A stretch of 5,198 bases of DNA from Candidatus Nanohaloarchaea archaeon (GTDB taxonomy: Archaea > EX4484-52 > DAOVKX01), in assembly GCA_030631505.1 (NCBI GenBank), contig DAOVKX010000070.1, positions 1 to 5,198 of the forward strand, in the 5' to 3' direction. The number at the start of each line of letters is the position of its first letter. The first letter of the stretch is position 1. Under the pieces are notes generated by a model. It made no database searches and was not told the DNA's origin. It worked only from the letters and a program-made list of their open reading frames with translations. The position numbers were made by a program, and so were the translations under genes. Of this stretch, positions 4,223 through 5,198 are shown one piece after another.

Positions 4223-4609
4223 ATGGTTAAAAAACAAGGAGACGGTGAAGTTAAAGAGAAAAAATCCTGTTCAAAGTTCAGGAATATTGGAATTCCTGTG
4301 AAAACCGTCCCAAGTGAAGATTGTAAAGATGAAAGATGCCCTTTTCATGGGCATCTGAAAGTCAGGGGCCGGGTGTTTGAAGGCAAGGTAATCTCTGCAG
4401 ACATGAAAAACGGAGCAACGATAGAGTGGAAATACCTCAAGCCCGTTCCTAAATATGACAGGTACGAAAGGCGAAAATCCAAAACAGTTGCGCATAATCC
4501 GGGATGTATTCATGCAAAGGAGGGCGATATTGTCCGCATTGCTGAATGCAGGCCATTAAGCAAAACAAAAAAGTTTGTAATTATTGAAAAACTGACACCT
4601 AAAGGTTAA
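4223..4609 (+). CDS. rps17: 30S ribosomal protein uS17 (S17)
   Basis: uS17 is an OB-fold protein that binds the 5' domain of 16S rRNA early in small-subunit assembly. From ATG 4223 the product is 128 residues, with about 20 extra residues before the conserved start NIGIPV (21-26). The archaeal/eukaryotic signature CKDERCPFHGHLKVRGRVFEGKV follows at 34-56. The next conserved segment is YLKPVPKYDRYERRKSKTVAHNPGC (71-95), then GDIVRIAECRPLSKTKKFVI (101-120). Because it is longer than the bacterial form and carries CPFHG, it is clearly archaeal. The frame is open to GTG 4187, which would add 12 residues. ATG 4223 is preferred for GGTGAT (4214-4219) 3 nt upstream and because the extra residues look unlike the family. 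uL14 starts 4 nt after the stop. Confidence 0.95.
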   Translation: MVKKQGDGEVKEKKSCSKFRNIGIPVKTVPSEDCKDERCPFHGHLKVRGRVFEGKVISADMKNGATIEWKYLKPVPKYDRYERRKSKTVAHNPGCIHAKEGDIVRIAECRPLSKTKKFVIIEKLTPKG

Positions 4610-4613
4610 CAAA

Positions 4614-5012
4614 ATGAAAGCTATAAGTACACACACCACAAAGGGAATACAGGTTGGCTCAAAGCTCCGGTGCATTGACAATACAGGAGCAAAAGAACTT
4701 GAAGTAATCTCTGTAAAGGGCTACAGAGGTGTCAAAAGAAGAAATCCCAGAGCAGGTGTAGGTGATATTGTCATCTGTGCTGTAAAAAAAGGAAACCAGA
4801 AAGTAATGCATCAGGTAGTTAAAGCAGTAGTTGTAAGCCAAAAAAAGGAATACCGGCGGGCCAGCGGAATCAGGATAAAATTCGCTGAGAATACTGCTGT
4901 GTTGTTGGATGATAATCTTGACCCTAAAGGGAAGGAAATAAAAGGCGTTGTGGCAAAAGAGGTTGTTGAAAGATTTTCTTCAGTCGGAAAACTTGCAAGA
5001 GTTATAATTTAA
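4614..5012 (+). CDS. rpl14: 50S ribosomal protein uL14 (L14)
   Basis: uL14 is a beta-barrel protein at the subunit interface that forms an intersubunit bridge with 16S rRNA. The 132-residue product fits the archaeal length. It shows the N-terminal IQVGSKLRCIDNTGAKELEVISV (12-34) with the DNTGAK motif. GVGDIVICAVKKG (48-60) comes next, then VVKAVVVSQKKEYRRASGIRIKFAENTAVLLD (68-99). The C-terminus GVVAKEVVERFSSVGKLARVII is typical, with the final beta/helix segment. ATG 4614 lies 4 nt after the uS17 stop; GGTTAA (4604-4609), which includes that stop, is a degenerate ribosome-binding site. Close spacing suggests co-translation with uS17. uL24 follows after 16 nt, the standard archaeal order. Confidence 0.97.
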   Translation: MKAISTHTTKGIQVGSKLRCIDNTGAKELEVISVKGYRGVKRRNPRAGVGDIVICAVKKGNQKVMHQVVKAVVVSQKKEYRRASGIRIKFAENTAVLLDDNLDPKGKEIKGVVAKEVVERFSSVGKLARVII

Positions 5013-5028
5013 TGATAAGGGATTTGTT

Positions 5029-5198
5029 ATGAAATCAACATGGTCAAAAAAATGGGTAAAATCAAAACAGCCCAGAAAACAAAGAAAGTATGGGTATAAT
5101 GCCCCGCTGCATATTTTAAGAAAATTTCTGGGAGTTAGCTTAAGCAATGAATTAAGGAGCGAATTCAAAAAACGATCAATTCCTTTAAGGAAAGGTGA
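5029..5198 (+). CDS. rpl24: 50S ribosomal protein uL24 (L24), N-terminal part, runs off the window
   Basis: uL24 is an assembly-initiating large-subunit protein with a KOW motif that binds the 5' end of 23S rRNA. Only the first 56 codons are visible. They contain the archaeal/eukaryotic N-terminal block SKQPRKQRKYGYNAPLHILRK (about 12-32). ELRSEFKKRSIPLRKG (41-56) follows and leads into the KOW domain outside the window. The start adds about 10 residues (MKSTWSKKWV) before the usual KSKQPRKQRK opening. ATG 5029 is the only canonical start I see in the frame after the uL14 stop. AAGGGAT (5018-5024 region) is a poor ribosome-binding site. Position directly after uL14 agrees with the usual archaeal order, in which S4e and uL5 would be expected next. 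Confidence 0.95.
   Translation, partial: MKSTWSKKWVKSKQPRKQRKYGYNAPLHILRKFLGVSLSNELRSEFKKRSIPLRKG

Noticed and set aside
3739..4237. Open frames on the - strand opposite rnp1 and the start of uS17
   Set aside because: They overlap confidently identified + strand genes and show no recognisable domains; composition is a reflection of lysine codons.

Overview
The window is a stretch of an archaeal ribosomal-protein (S10/spc-type) operon. All genes lie on the + strand. The order is uL4 (3' end only), uL23, uL2, uS19, uL22, uS3, uL29, aIF1/SUI1, RNase P protein Rpp29 (rnp1), uS17, uL14 and uL24 (5' end only). The insertion of SUI1 and rnp1 between uL29 and uS17 is an archaeal arrangement absent from bacteria. 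The protein sequences (archaeal-type uL4 C-terminus, zinc-finger SUI1, CPFHG in uS17) agree. Base composition is moderately AT-rich and lysine codons are abundant. uS3 carries a long K/E-rich tail. A small-genome archaeon such as a DPANN member is possible, but I cannot place the lineage from this sequence alone.

Layout: 1-268 is the end of uL4 and 277-528 is uL23. A 261-bp gap (529-789) follows, which is very long for this operon and holds five hairpins. uL2 and uS19 (790-1886) come next, then a second gap of 151 bp (1887-2037) with one similar hairpin. From uL22 to uL14 (2038-5012) the genes are tightly packed. uL22/uS3 overlap by 8 nt, uS3/uL29 are 1 nt apart, uL29/SUI1 overlap by 17 nt, and SUI1/rnp1 are about 16 nt apart. 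A 48-nt gap precedes uS17, and uL14 follows uS17 by 4 nt. uL24 begins at 5029 and runs off the window.

Together the genes supply large- and small-subunit ribosomal proteins, an initiation factor that polices start-codon choice, and a protein subunit of the tRNA-maturing RNase P. Co-transcription is inferred from strand and spacing. Ribosome-binding sites are mostly of the GGTGA(T) kind and decide several starts.

Three things stand out. (1) rnp1 has no ATG, GTG or TTG start that preserves its conserved N-terminus; a CTG behind a GGTGAT site fits best. (2) The three longer gaps each contain a mini-ORF of 12-22 codons, and two of these end exactly inside the ribosome-binding site of the next gene. 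(3) The two longest gaps carry perfect small palindromes with 3-nt loops, two of them sharing a 13-nt core, and the first gap has complementary heptamers that could form a pseudoknot. I see no mobile element, CRISPR array, tRNA or rRNA.
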